From assembly GCA_015178975.1 (NCBI GenBank), contig WHVD01000051.1, forward strand, positions 310,001 through 374,000: DNA of 64,000 bases. The letters are read 5' to 3'. The stretch comes from Hysterangium stoloniferum (taxonomy: Eukaryota > Basidiomycota > Agaricomycetes > Hysterangiales > Hysterangiaceae). The notes under the pieces were generated by a model, which made no database searches, was not told the DNA's origin, and saw only the letters and a list, made by a program, of their open reading frames with translations. A program made the translations under genes and the position numbers. This document shows, in pieces, positions 10,287 to 21,361 of this stretch; positions within the stretch are counted from its first letter, which is position 1; each line of letters opens with the position of its first letter.

Positions 10287-12624
10287 TGAGTCTACACAAT
10301 GGGTGTAGACATTTCCAAATCCCTGATGTAGGGAGACCCTCTGAAGGAGTTTTCCAGATCAAAAACCATGTTATTGATGCATGCTCTCTTCTTTCTTTGT
10401 GTTTTTTTTTGTCATTTAGATTACTGGAGCCTGGGCCTATGTAAGACGATGCATTCATTTTTCCTATCTTTTTTTTTCCCTAGCTTCGATGTCTGCACAC
10501 GCTCATAGTGCTGGCCGCACTTTCTGTTCATTTAATCCTGGCAGTCCTCCCAGTCTGCATGAATCTCCCGGCAAGTTCCTCCTTTTCCTCGTGATACAAA
10601 CCCGTTCATTTGCAGGGGATGTGCCTACGGCCAGACCTACCCCATACCCTGCTTCGGCAAATTTTGTTGCAACACATGTCATGGGCACTTTCCATTGATG
10701 GGCATTATTTCACACCGACAAACGTCAATTTCATCTTCCTCAACGTTAGTACCATGTCGATGAAGCTTCTTGGGGAACGCCGGAGCCTGGTTTGTCCAGA
10801 TACAGATACATTCGCAAAGTCGGTTGTGACAGGCAGGAAATCACACCTTATGCATCTCACGCAGTCTTACATTGGTTTATGAAGGTGGTTGAGGGAAAAA
10901 TTGCAGCGGGGTTAGTATTAAAAGGGACGGAGCAATGCATTGTACGATTGGCTAAGAAGTCGAGGGAAGGTTATTGCGACCGCGGAGAGAGAGAAAGTGA
11001 TTCTTGATGACTGCAGAGAAATATAAATGCATGTGATTTGTGCGTATATTTCTCAGTAGTTACACTCTCGTCATCGCTGACCCTTATGCCGTGCTTGATA
11101 TATCGCCCGTCGGATATTTACTAGGTTAAAATCATCCAGATGTTGTTTTATAAATTAAACGTGCTGTAGAGTAAAACTTGAAATATACCCAGGTACTACT
11201 GATTTGCACATTTGAAGAAACATAATCGATATGGGAGCTGCACACCTCAGTCCAGCAAAGTGGCATTACGGATATGAGGGACATCTCGTGGAACGATGGG
11301 GTAGTTATCCATGTATGAGTACAATAGTAGTCTTGTGTGGCGCACAGTGTCTGTATCTGAGGTCATAATCCCCAGAGTGTTCCCTACATATTTCTGTGGC
11401 GGAACTATTCACGGTGTTAATTATTCAACGTTTACCCATATTAAGTAGATTACCGTTAAGAGTTGAACCCCATTCACCGACTGCCTAGGCATTTGTCATG
11501 CTATATGGGCTTAAGTTCTAGTAAATATGGCAAAACTCGATATTTGGTGGCCAGAAACTGATAATGTCGCGAATTCAATTGCATAATGCAACTGTGAGTC
11601 AAACTGGAAAGTTTGAAGGGCTTAGCCATTCACCCAACTTGAAAAATCTGTTCATTCCTTTGCCATAGGAAGAGAAATAATCACCGGATAAAGTGGCGTA
11701 CATCATTCCGTAATTATACTTGAACAAATGCATCATTTTAGAATGTAGGCATTGTGCTTAGTATTAATAGATGCACGCAGGCCCGGGCCGCCCATAATAC
11801 CCCGCCTCTTCGGCAGCAGCCGGTCCATTTTCTATTGTCATATTCAATATAGTGAATGAAGGCCAAACGGGGCCTTGGCCGTGCATTTCCACCGAAAATG
11901 GGAGACAGCCGAGGGCCCGGAGAATCTCAGTTCATAACGGGAAGTCTCGGCTGCATTTCCGACAGCACTAGCCTTAAGCTGATTCTCAATAACAGTAACT
12001 CCTGATTGACTTTCTCGTTATACTGTCTGGCTAAATACCGTCAATTATTAATTACTAAACAGAATCAATAGATCAATTAATACTAATATACTACTCACCA
12101 GGTCGAAGAGAGTCCTGTCATGTGCGACCCGAGCGATCGGCCGTACGTTCAATTAAATGGTAATACCTCTGGGGGCATCTGGGGGCATCATGGGAGATTT
12201 GTCTCATATAAATGAACATACAACTTGACGCTAAAAGGCAATTAACTCTATCTATCAAATGTCAACCTGGCGTCGGCTCATAAGCTTGAGGAAGACATTT
12301 TGACAAGTGCATTGCCTTGTCATTGAGAAGGTAGTAATACATATGTGGGTGGCGTAATAAGCAATGGGTGATGATATTATAGAGGTCCCAGATGTACACT
12401 TGAGATATAGCGACGTCGCCACTGTGTCCAGAGTCACCCAGTGGGCAAATGGCTATTTAGAAGGTATGGGAACGTGAGTTTTCTGAAAGCAAAGATAATT
12501 TCGCCCAGACCATATGAAAAGCACCGGTACACGGTTTAGTTTCTTTTCATAATGATCAATACAAGCATCATGGAATAGCACCTAAGATTGACTTACAACG
12601 AAAGAGAGACAATGCATAGTACTT
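10287..12624. other. intergenic region containing a diverged copy of the 2.2-3.4 kb block
   Basis: No gene was recognised. About 10850-12030 is collinear with about 2260-3400, which makes the DyP A and B downstream regions tandem paralogues. The rest is AT-rich, with no coherent open frame. Confidence 0.5.
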
Positions 12625-13675
12625 TTACATATCCTCGACACTCCACTGATGTGCTTCATGACCAGTTCTCTTCCGAGAATTAAGAGATTGGAATAATTTC
12701 TTTTCGAATCCGTTTGATCTATCTGAAGGATAATTCAATTGAGGATGCAGGAATTATATATAGCGACCTTTGACACACCAACACCATCCCAACGGTATCC
12801 TGGTTTGATGCCAAATCTATTAGGAGGAGGCGGAGGTCCGTTGTATGTTGGTTTCCGTGGGCCTTTCGATGTCTTTTTCTAAAAGAAGAGAGGGAAAACG
12901 GATGAGTAACTCGCCGTCATAGAAATGTCGTCAACGGCATTCACCGATAAGAACGCTGCGGCTGGATCGTTCCAACGCTCCTGCATCTTCTGCTCCTCGT
13001 TGAGATCTTTATCGTTTGCATATCTTTGTAATGTAAACAAACAATATTTTTGATGTGAAGAACAGACTCGCACCTCGCTAGCCCACGGGTTTTCTCTTTC
13101 TCGAGCTCCGCCTTTCGTCTCTCTTGCTCATCTCGTTGAACAAGGCCCTTTCCCCACTCCATCTTCTTAGCCTCTCGCTCTTCTCGCTCTCGTTTTAGCC
13201 TGGCAGCTTCGGCTTTTGCAGCCTTGGTGTCGATCTTGCGACCCGACGCATCACGATAGACCGTCTCTAACTGCGAGGGATCTGGCTCCTCCACCTCAAC
13301 AACCTGCTTTCCAAACTTTTTCTTCATTTGCTCCGCCGTTAGAAGTCCAGCCATGGGAGCTTCTTCTGTCTCAACGACCAAAGGTTGCTCATCCGCGGGC
13401 GGTGGCTCATCATCTGCCTTCCTAATAGTCTCCCATCCTTCGCCAGCTTTGCGCTTCTTGAAACTACGATCACTAGCCACCACAGGTGCGGCCACTTCTT
13501 CGCCTTCATCTGGCGCAGCTACTCCCCACCCGCCATCCTCATCCCTCACTGCATAGCCCAAAGACACATCCGCATCATCAGCCTTGCGTTTCTTCTTCTT
13601 ATGCGACGCAGCACGAGCGAGGATCGCATCCGCCTTGGGACCCGACATGTATTTCTCTGCCAAATATGCCTGCAT
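12625..13675 (-). CDS. BUD13: pre-mRNA-splicing factor BUD13/CWC26 (RES complex)
   Basis: Bud13 is the scaffold of the RES complex (with Snu17 and Pml1), which binds the activated spliceosome and aids splicing and nuclear retention of pre-mRNA. Exons in reading order on the minus strand are 13675-13074, 13023-12945, 12878-12779 and 12722-12625, giving 879 nt or 292 residues with all junctions in phase. The N-terminus reads [12 protein letters not shown], the family opening. A Lys-rich disordered stretch follows, then a charged helix ([13 protein letters not shown] to EWGKGLVQ), then [11 protein letters not shown]. The C-terminal signature is [20 protein letters not shown] and a separate exon supplies the closing RSNGFEKK segment. 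The length is typical for fungi. It divides the two halves of the DyP array. Confidence 0.94.
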
Positions 13676-14428
13676 GATGAAACTTGGCCGGTGGCAGCTG
13701 TCCGTGTGTGTGTGGTGGATTTGGGCTTACATAATGCGGTCTCCAAAAATTTGTGTCAAGTAGGATGATGGCCACAAGGTTGCAGCAGTATTTTTGTCCC
13801 GATTCCCAGGAGATGGCATGTTCTTCTGTGCGTGTACCTATTTTATGCAAATTAAGTAGCATTAATCGCAAGGTACAACGCTGTATGTACTTGTTTAAAG
13901 GCAACGGAGCAAAGCCCCTCCGTGATTTCGGAAGACATCTGTGGCGCATTCAATATATAGATATGTAGGACTATCTACGTCAGGTCGTGCAGATGTAGTA
14001 AATAGAAAATAGGCTGAAATTCATTATAGACCACAAAGAAATGGACATTAGTTCCTGGATTAAACGAGACTGCTTTCATTGGAATTAACCATGAATCAGA
14101 GATAAATGTGCAGTGAAATACATGTATGTGATGACACGATGTCAGGGGTGCCTTTCTCGGTAAGCTCTTAGTAACGATCGACGTTATGAGCACCGTTGTG
14201 ACCTCTCTAATTAATTTCGTACTTATCTATCTTCCTTGTATTCACTGGGTGTATCCGTTCCTCTCTACGACTATCATTTAAGCTTCCATCGTATTGAGTA
14301 TTCATTCGCCACGTTGTGCGGCGTCCTGTCAAGCCTTAAGACAGGGCGCGAGGCGGAACCTGGCCCTTCCGATTTTTTTTACGATCGCTATTCAACTTTT
14401 AGCAGTTCCTTGCCTTTCACGTTCACGA
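13676..14428. other. intergenic region between BUD13 and the gene at 14429
   Basis: This is a divergent intergenic region that probably holds both promoters. No further gene was recognised. Confidence 0.4.
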
Positions 14429-15623
14429 ATGTCTCAATTCAAGGCTCAAGGTGTTGCAGTTGGTGTGAGAAATGATTGGGATCGTCTCGCAGAAGTTGCT
14501 GTTGTCTCAAATCCAGAAGGCAATGCACAACTGGATTCTCTAGCACTCCTCTTGGAGTCACATGGGACTATAGTGCGAAGAGTATCGGCACCTAGTCTGG
14601 CGCCGGAAGAAGTGTGCGTATTAACTCAAACTGCTTCTGTCGATCTTTTTCTGAGGCTTGCGACGTGTGCAGTGAACAGGCGAACCAAACACGTTTACCT
14701 TCGCTCTTTCCTCAAAATGCTGCTCTAGTTCATGATTCGAGAGTTATAGAAGTCCCACCACTGGTCGCTTCGAGCTTTCCCGAAAGTGACAATGAGGTCG
14801 CAAGTCCTCATCCCATAGAAGAGTCTAAGCACCGTGATGCACTATTTCGCTCATTAGAATGTGCTGGAGTGGAAGTGGTACGATGGAAAGGAACATCATC
14901 AACCGAAGCAGAGTCCCCTCCCCGGGTGGGAAAACTAGTAGACGTTCAGGACATGAATGATCAGGACAGTCCTAAGCTGTTCCCATGTGCGTCCCTGTCT
15001 TCAATCTACGTTTCACCAACTTACCGTCTTCTAATAAATCAGCGGATGTCGTGATCCTCTCTCCTAGCCTCCTTATTACCCGCCTATCGTCCTTTACCAA
15101 CAACAAAGGCTTGGAATACCTCTGGTCTGTCCTGTCACAACTTCCAAAGCCGCAAACCCACAGTCAGCCATCCATGTTCACATCATCATACACCCAAAAC
15201 CCACTATTTAAAAACCGTACGCTCTCCCCTACGACTCTCCTCGTACGGGTGATAGACCCCGATGCCCCAAGCCCCACCCACTCAACGCTGTCACCCTCCC
15301 CACAAAAAGCCTTCTCCCCCCGCTCCCAGACATTCTCCCAAAGCCAGCTGGCCCCCTCCTCATACACCCCCCTTTCCCGCGCCCTGATTCCCATCGACGC
15401 CCGCATCATGCTCTACGATCCTGCCCTGATTCCTGACACCGAGGCGCGCAGACTAAAAAGTATCCTAGACCGGCTGCAAGAGGTCTCCCAACACGATTCG
15501 CTGGAGCCACTGGAGGCCGCCAAGTCCCACACACCAAAGCGAGACTCGGTGGTGAGCTACGGGACGTTTGGGAGCCTGGGAGGGAGCGGGGACGGGTGGG
15601 AGTTTATCAGCGTCGATTCGTGA
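14429..15623 (+). CDS. unrecognised three-exon protein, 359 residues
   Basis: Exons 14429-14613, 14673-14986 and 15043-15623 join in phase to 1080 nt. Both introns have plausible donors (GTGCGT) and branch/acceptor signals (TTAAC..GCAG and CTAATAAATCAG). The ATG at 14429 (MSQFKAQG) was preferred to an upstream in-frame ATG at 14294 because the upstream segment looks like leader sequence. The N-terminal 60 residues include an ALLLESHG helix-like segment. The middle is Ser/Pro-rich and probably disordered (about residues 200-290). A helical stretch (DTEARRLKSILDRLQEV) precedes a Gly/Ser tail ending WEFISVDS. No domain was recognised, so no function is offered. Confidence 0.65.
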
Positions 15624-15697
15624 GATTGGAAACTTCGCAGCGTGTTTTTTTATGGGAGTTGACCGTCTTGCTTAGATTGCATTTGGCGTCGGTGCTT

Positions 15698-16181
15698 ATG
15701 GTATCGTCGACTTTGGCTCTGGTCAGCCTTGTTTCGCCGCATCCAACGGCTGCTCCCTCGGATCAGAACGCATTAGCCAATGTTGTACGGGTTCTTGACA
15801 CATTGGGTGTCAACGCGGTCCAGATACCACCCCCGAATATGTGCATTGATAATGTGGGAATCCGTGATGCTGTGTATGTCTTTTTGCCAACCTTGGTTTT
15901 CTTCCCATTGTGCTGTTCGCTTCCCCTGATAAACTCACCACCTTTAATTTCTTGATTTATATTCAGAATGGTCTTAAGACGAGATTCAGATACTGAGCCG
16001 TCCGAAGTCGCTGACGATCAACCGGAGGAAGAAGGTTGCATGGAAACGATAACAGGACTTGGTAAGCTTTCCGATATTTGATAGCATTATAATTACTTAA
16101 TTCAACAAATTAATAGCTACATTGCTATGTGGATGTTTAACCGCTGGTGTAACACCGGACGATGCCTCATCGGATGCGTGA
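15698..16181 (+). CDS. possible small protein, 111 residues, unknown
   Basis: Three putative exons (15698-15873, 15967-16061, 16117-16181) join in phase to 336 nt with GTATGT and GTAAGC donors. The product starts with a hydrophobic stretch (MVSSTLALVSLVSP) that could be a signal peptide. It then has an acidic segment (TEPSEVADDQPEEEGC) and a Cys-containing tail (LLCGCLTAG). No family was recognised. It lies 75 bp downstream of the preceding gene, so it could instead be part of a longer transcript or a chance model. Confidence 0.35.
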
Positions 16182-16773
16182 GTGGAGTATGGGGATGCCT
16201 ATTTCTATCTGGACAGCCTTTTGTTGTAGCTTTAGCACGCCTGCATCTGATACAGACCTTCCTTTCCATTTATATACTTTTTTCTGCTCTTCAAATTGTG
16301 TTTCCGTACCTTTCTGGAACGCGGCAAGTTTTTTTTAACAAAGGCAAGTACAAGAGCGGCGCTTAGTTTTAAAATTTTCATATCCAGAACCCTGCTGCGA
16401 GATGCTGCGACAGATTGCTTCGCAGATCTTTTTTACGAGTAATCTGAGATCGGAAATCCTGCTCCTGGCGCTGTGAGGGAGTGGCGAGTGATTAATCCGA
16501 CGAACACATTACCTCAGTAATTTTGTTTAGTCCGACGATTTACCTGACAAATCGATGTTTGGGGATAACGCCACTCTTATTGAATATAATAGTACAATAG
16601 TTGAGTATTTTTGATATAAATAAATGACTTGGTGGTCCTAGCGCGGTCATGCTGGCTAGCTTTTTCCCAAAGTTTTCGGTAGATTGGTTAGAGGGTTGCC
16701 ATAAAGACAGCGACTCGAGTTGTGTCACAGAAAGGATGCTCCACACCAGAAACGTGGGAGTCGAATGTCCCAA
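16182..16773. other. convergent intergenic region
   Basis: This is the 3' side of both the gene at 15698 and RPC19. It is AT-rich with no recognisable gene. Confidence 0.4.
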
Positions 16774-17355
16774 CTACGACTCCTCATGGAAGCGTTCATA
16801 CTCCTTCTTGGCCATATCTTCTTTATACTTTTCGTGCACAACCCGAAAGAGGTCATCCAGATCATCAAGGGCTTTGATGAGGGCAGCCAAGGACGATTGA
16901 TTGTCTGATATATGCACGGGACGGATTCGGACTAATTAATAAGCTAATTTCAAAGTAACAAAAGGCTCACTTGCCATACATCTGAATTCTGATTTGAATG
17001 TTGTTCTCAGACGGATGGGGCACGCTAACCAAGATGGCAGTTAGGAGACATTAATTGCGCAGCGTGACAAATCACAATACCTGTAACCACAGAATTCGAC
17101 CATGGGACTTGACGTATTATAAGTTCTGATGATCGCATACCGTGGCATGGCACATACTTTTTCATAAGCATCCATCTCAGCACATTGCCCAGCGTGTGGC
17201 CCTCCTCGCGGATAATGTACGTCGTAGCAGACAAGCTAGTGAAGCCTTTCTTGACCTGTAACACGTATGAATCAGCTGCAGGTACACTTGCTCGTTTCGC
17301 ATATACTACTTACGATAGAGACCTTGGGGGGTAGCATTCCTATTGAAGAGTCCAT
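16774..17355 (-). CDS. RPC19: DNA-directed RNA polymerases I and III subunit RPAC2 (AC19)
   Basis: AC19 pairs with AC40 to form the alpha-like assembly platform of RNA polymerases I and III. Exons in reading order are 17355-17314, 17255-17158, 17107-17081, 17024-16975 and 16904-16774, giving 348 nt or 115 residues in phase. The family signature is clear: REEGHTLGNVLRWMLMK, VEFCGYSVPHPSENNIQIRI, and the closing helix SSLAALIKALDDLDDLF. The third exon is only 27 nt. The fourth intron starts with GC (GCAAGT), and only this donor keeps the frame between MYD and NQSS, so it is a GC-AG intron. The start at 17355 (MDSSIGMLPPK) is the first in-frame Met giving a normal length. Confidence 0.92.
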
Positions 17356-18054
17356 TTGGAGGAGTCTGATAGGGAATCATATGAGCTGGCAAATAAGGTT
17401 GGTGTGAATAATAATACCAAGCGTAGTCTGCAGTTGTTTATACACCCACCCAACAAGTGGAACAAAAAGACTTTGAACCGCGTAGCGCTGTAGGTTTTGA
17501 GACTCCGCATGTCTACCAATGAGACGCACATGGAGCATTTTTGTTCTCCTACCAATCTTGGGCATTCAGGAGTATCAATGAGCACTGCTATTTAACTATT
17601 GGCCGGCCAGGACGACAGTCTCAGGCGAAAGACTACCGACAGGCCTCACTTATGCGACTCTAGTCGGGTAGACAAGGTGCGACAATGCTGCTTCCCGCAC
17701 AATAACTAATACACACATGGATGGTGCTCACAATTGCGCTCATTGTACTCGAGAAATTTATAGTTCCACCACACCTATAGTTCTCTGGATTGTCTCAAAA
17801 AGGCTATGCTCCTTAAAGACGGGGTTACTTGGTCACCAAATCTGCCTCCGGTGTCCGTCATCTCTTGTCTCCAACCCCTATTTCGGCAGGTCCCATCTAT
17901 CTCTGTCCTCCCTGGTGGATTTAACTTTTAAGCCCGGTCCGCGTTCTCTTGTCTGTCTCCTCCCCTCGACTCGCATTAGTGTATCCTGTCCTCTCGCATC
18001 TTCTCTCTCCCACTGTATCGCTATCATATCTCATATCTATCATTGCAACTCAAC
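17356..18054. other. divergent promoter region, RPC19 / proline-rich orphan
   Basis: No additional gene was recognised. Pyrimidine-rich stretches (about 17900-18050) just before the ATG at 18055 look like a fungal CT-rich leader. Confidence 0.4.
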
Positions 18055-18642
18055 ATGAACGTTACGCTTCCCTCCATTCACACAATATTCCCCGGCTCTA
18101 TACTTTCCCCGTCGCTGTCACCGACAAGCGACGACGACGATTTCATGACCATTGCGCGAAACAAGGTAATGCGTGATTTTTTTGCGTCCAGTCTCCACAT
18201 GCTCACGGGGTTCATGAAGACTAGTGCAGAATATTCGCCGCCCAGACTGCCATTCCCACTTACCATGCCAAAAGGTGCATCCGTGAACAATGTTCGACGT
18301 GTTTCGACCTGCTCGACATCTTCTGCCCCATCTTTATCCTACTCGCCCTCGCCCTCGCCCTCCCCGCCTCCAACACAGGCGCCACCCTCCGACGCATTCC
18401 TTCTCGTCCCATGCGCTATGCACATGGCCGATGCCGTGGTGATAGTTGCAGATTCAAAGTCGGTAGCACCGCCTGCTCGTCGAAGGTCGCTATGCACGCC
18501 ACCACCCACTCCCATCTACCGACCATGCAAGGCCTCCGAGTCTCGGGCGACGTTACTAATTGGCCCCGCCATCTCAGCATACGGACGCAAAAGTGCGGCA
18601 CGGATGCACCCGTACCGAATAATACGCGATCGGAGGATATGA
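18055..18642 (+). CDS. proline/serine-rich orphan protein, 195 residues
   Basis: This is a single open frame without introns. MNVTLPSIHTIF at 18055 is preferred over the ATG at 18043 because a CT-rich leader and ..AACATGAACG context precede it. The product has an acidic patch (SDDDDF), a Ser-Pro repeat (SPSPSPSPPP at about residues 97-106), a short hydrophobic segment, and a basic tail (AYGRKSAARMHPYRIIRDRR). The basic tail is conserved in the broken copy at 8445-8610, which suggests the frame was once under constraint. No domain was recognised. Its 3' neighbour is DyP copy C on the other strand. Confidence 0.5.
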   Translation: MNVTLPSIHTIFPGSILSPSLSPTSDDDDFMTIARNKVMRDFFASSLHMLTGFMKTSAEYSPPRLPFPLTMPKGASVNNVRRVSTCSTSSAPSLSYSPSPSPSPPPTQAPPSDAFLLVPCAMHMADAVVIVADSKSVAPPARRRSLCTPPPTPIYRPCKASESRATLLIGPAISAYGRKSAARMHPYRIIRDRRI

Positions 18643-19290
18643 GACATGTCTAGAAGGGGATTTTTTCTTGCGGGGGGAACGGACTGCCGTGTTTGTAACT
18701 GTTATCTATATTGTCTCGCATGTAAAATGTCAGCATGGGCTACGAAATGGGATATTTTGATGTGTGGGCTAAGCTGTCTCCTCGCACTATGTCAAGCTAA
18801 ATTCTCACATGGCGTACTGATGAATTAATTAAGGGGGTGAGGGGGAGTAGTCGATCGCATTGTTCTTCGCATAATTAACAATGACTCATCTGCGCTTTGG
18901 GACGGCCCTGCACAGGGTCGAACAAACCGACCGTAATCGGCATGCAGGGACGTGTCTGTTCCGGGCTATTGTTGACAAGTATCTTGTGAATTCCTTTCCC
19001 ACGCAAATTCAGCTGCATGGAGAATTAGGCGAACGGGGGTGTTCCAGCAGCCGACCGGATTATTGCAAACAGACACAAACAGGTCATAACACGCACGGTT
19101 ATCAATAAACATTGTCGACTATCAATTTTCGTTCCAGTGTATATACTAACTAGTGCGTCCACGGCGGAAAACAGGCCAACGATTCCATATATATCTATAT
19201 CTACACCAATAGATAACTGCTATTTTTTCCTACATGACAACATGTATCCTAAAGCAACAATAAACCCATGTCCTGTGATACCGTATATAA
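18300..19290. repeat. segmental duplication, right copy (partner about 8300-9245)
   Basis: Collinear with the left copy, as described there. It contains the 3' half of the proline-rich orphan and its downstream region, and stops about 65 bp short of the DyP C stop codon. Confidence 0.7.
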
Positions 19291-19356
19291 AAGTATCACG
19301 AGAGTAAAATATTATAGAGATAAAATATCATAGAGATAAAATATCCTTCGTAAGTA

Positions 19357-21286
19357 TCACGCAGAAAGTGTGCCAGCAATAGCCGACAATGATGGCGAGA
19401 AGAAGTATTCTCCACCCCGCGACTGGACGAAGTCGGTGACCAGGGTAAAGTCCCTAGCGGGGCTAGTCGGGTCAAGACCGGAGACGAAACGGGACTGCGC
19501 TGCGTTAGCACCGATGATGGGGTCGAACCCGGGGGTCGCGTCGGACTTGCCGAAGATGAAGCTGCAGGGCACGGTACGGTAAGCATCGGAGCACGACAAC
19601 ACAGGCGGGAATACTCGCTTGGGGTTGTTCGCCCAGGATTGCTGGAGGAAGTGGAAGCCAGAGCCGAGGTCGGACTGGTAGGCCACTGCAGGATCGCAAT
19701 GAGCGGGCACTCGCTGAGGGCATCAAAGACGGCACTTGTACACACCGAATGCTAGACCACGCTCCGTGGCAGTCGTGTTCGACGCTGCCTCTGCCGCACT
19801 GACTATATTTCATTAACATTTCAGCACGTTTTTTCAGCGCCCCGCATGAGCCCGTTATTACCTTCTGGACCGTATGGAAGACCAGAGCGGATGATATGGT
19901 GGCTGGTATCGACAGGGCTGAAATCAGCTCGGGGAGCGGTTTTTCGGATGTGAGCCGAAAAGGGGCAGCGAGTCTGGTTAGACGCGAGGTCTTCCCCCGC
20001 ATGGGAGAAATTAAAGTTGTTGTTGCGGGTAGGATCCGCCGCGAGAACAGGGTCGTCAAACAATGGCGCAAGGTCGACGGGGGCCCCCTATCATTAAAAG
20101 TATAGCGTCAACAAGTATGCCGACGGAAACAGGAGGGGGCAGGTCATACACTCTTCCAGCGACCGATCATCCTGGCGCCGAGGAGGGCTGATCCTTGTTC
20201 GGCAGTGAGACCGGGTTCAACGATCGGGTTATCGACAATGAATTTGTTGAATTCAGGCACAAGCTGAGCAAGCTGGCGAAAAGCGAGGAAAGAGCCGTCT
20301 TTAGCCCAGGCGGGACGAGTGGCAACAGGATCGCTGGTCTCGCCGAGGAGGAAAAACCCCGCTGGAACGACTGTCTGTCCCGGATTGGGAGTGTTGAAGC
20401 CGTCAACTGCCGGTTGGCTGATGCCGTCCATGTATCCGAAGTCTTTGCAAGGCATGGGTTAGAAAACATGACGAGACGGCTTTTCGACATAAAAAGTGAA
20501 CTTACGTTCGTGACCTTGCTCAGCACCGGGACGCGCAGCGCCTGCCAAACGGCGAACCTCAGTGATGGCGCTTCCCAGAATTGACTGAATTTTGGCCAGT
20601 TCGCTGTCAATGTTTGTCGTCGTGTCTGATGCGAGGAGGAAGACTCCATCGATGCCTCTACCAAGATATTGGGGGACCCAGTTCGCAGTGCCGGGGTCTC
20701 CGAGAGCGGGAGCGTCGGCTTCTTGACCGGCGGTGAAGAGGGGATCCCCAAGATCGTCCGTGATATTCAAGGCAGTGAGGCCGGTCTGTGAAAAGGCGAT
20801 GTTCACAGCGGTGGTTGGCTGCGTGGAAACCGAGAGCAGCTGCGTCGTGGTCGTAATGAGCGCATGAATGTCGGTGCCGAGTTTGGTCTTGAAGGCAGTG
20901 GCGTTATTGATGGAGAAAAAGAAGAACAGTTCTTGGTTTTTCTTCATTCCAATCCTGCGAGTGGATAGGTGTCGGATATAATAGATAAATGCCTTTTCGA
21001 GACACTTACAAGATATCGCCTTGGATATCATCGAGATTGAGCGCAGCAGCAGCCGCAGCAGCCTGTGCTTGGGAAGGGGAAGGCAAGTCGGGTTGAGGGG
21101 CTGGGTCTACAGATGTAAATAATTGTTGTCAATGATCAAATACATTTCAAACTTGGGAGGCCCACCGATGAGAATTGACGCTGCCCTTCGAAACTTGAGG
21201 TCTTTGACATTTGGGTGGGCGGAAACAATGTCAGACGCAAAACATGCGATAGCACCGACAGATGCGACGTAAGAGAAAAAACGCAT
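19357..21286 (-). CDS. secreted DyP-type peroxidase, copy C
   Basis: This gene is complete. Exons in reading order are 21286-21166, 21106-21010, 20954-20506, 20442-20150, 20087-19862, 19802-19746, 19685-19619 and 19561-19357, giving 1515 nt or 504 residues. Exon lengths equal those of copy B except one extra codon in exon 3. The signal peptide is MRFFSYVASVGAIACF with a VSAHP cleavage region. An Ala-rich linker precedes LNLDDIQGDIL. The catalytic set is present: HFGYMDGIS, CPFSAHIRKT (proximal His) and HIIRSGLPYG (distal Arg). The last intron has a GC donor (GCGAGT) where copies B and D have GT. A TATA-like motif lies near 21338-21345. It is a predicted extracellular haem peroxidase. Confidence 0.93.
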
Positions 21287-21337
21287 CGCAATAAATGCTA
21301 GAGTGTGGGTGATGAAGCATATCGACAGCGAAGCCCG

Positions 21338-21345
21338 GTTTTTAT
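21338..21345 (-). promoter_or_regulatory. TATA-like box of DyP copy C
   Basis: On the minus strand CATATAAAAACC lies about 55 nt before the ATG. It is followed by a CTGTCGATATGCTTCA leader segment shared with copy D and, in part, copy F. Confidence 0.5.
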
Positions 21346-21361
21346 ATGTATTCGGGAAATA

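Noticed and set aside
13385-13768. Plus-strand open frames opposite BUD13
   Set aside because: Complementary shadows of the charged BUD13 frame, with no coherent protein character.
17340-17585. 81-codon minus-strand frame upstream of RPC19
   Set aside because: It overlaps the RPC19 first exon in another frame and shows no conserved sequence. The five-exon RPC19 model gives a normal-length protein without it.
20167-20751. Long alternative-frame open frames (up to 194 codons) overlapping DyP C, and similar ones in D and F
   Set aside because: They are shadows of DyP exons. The spliced DyP frame explains the sequence and is conserved among paralogues.
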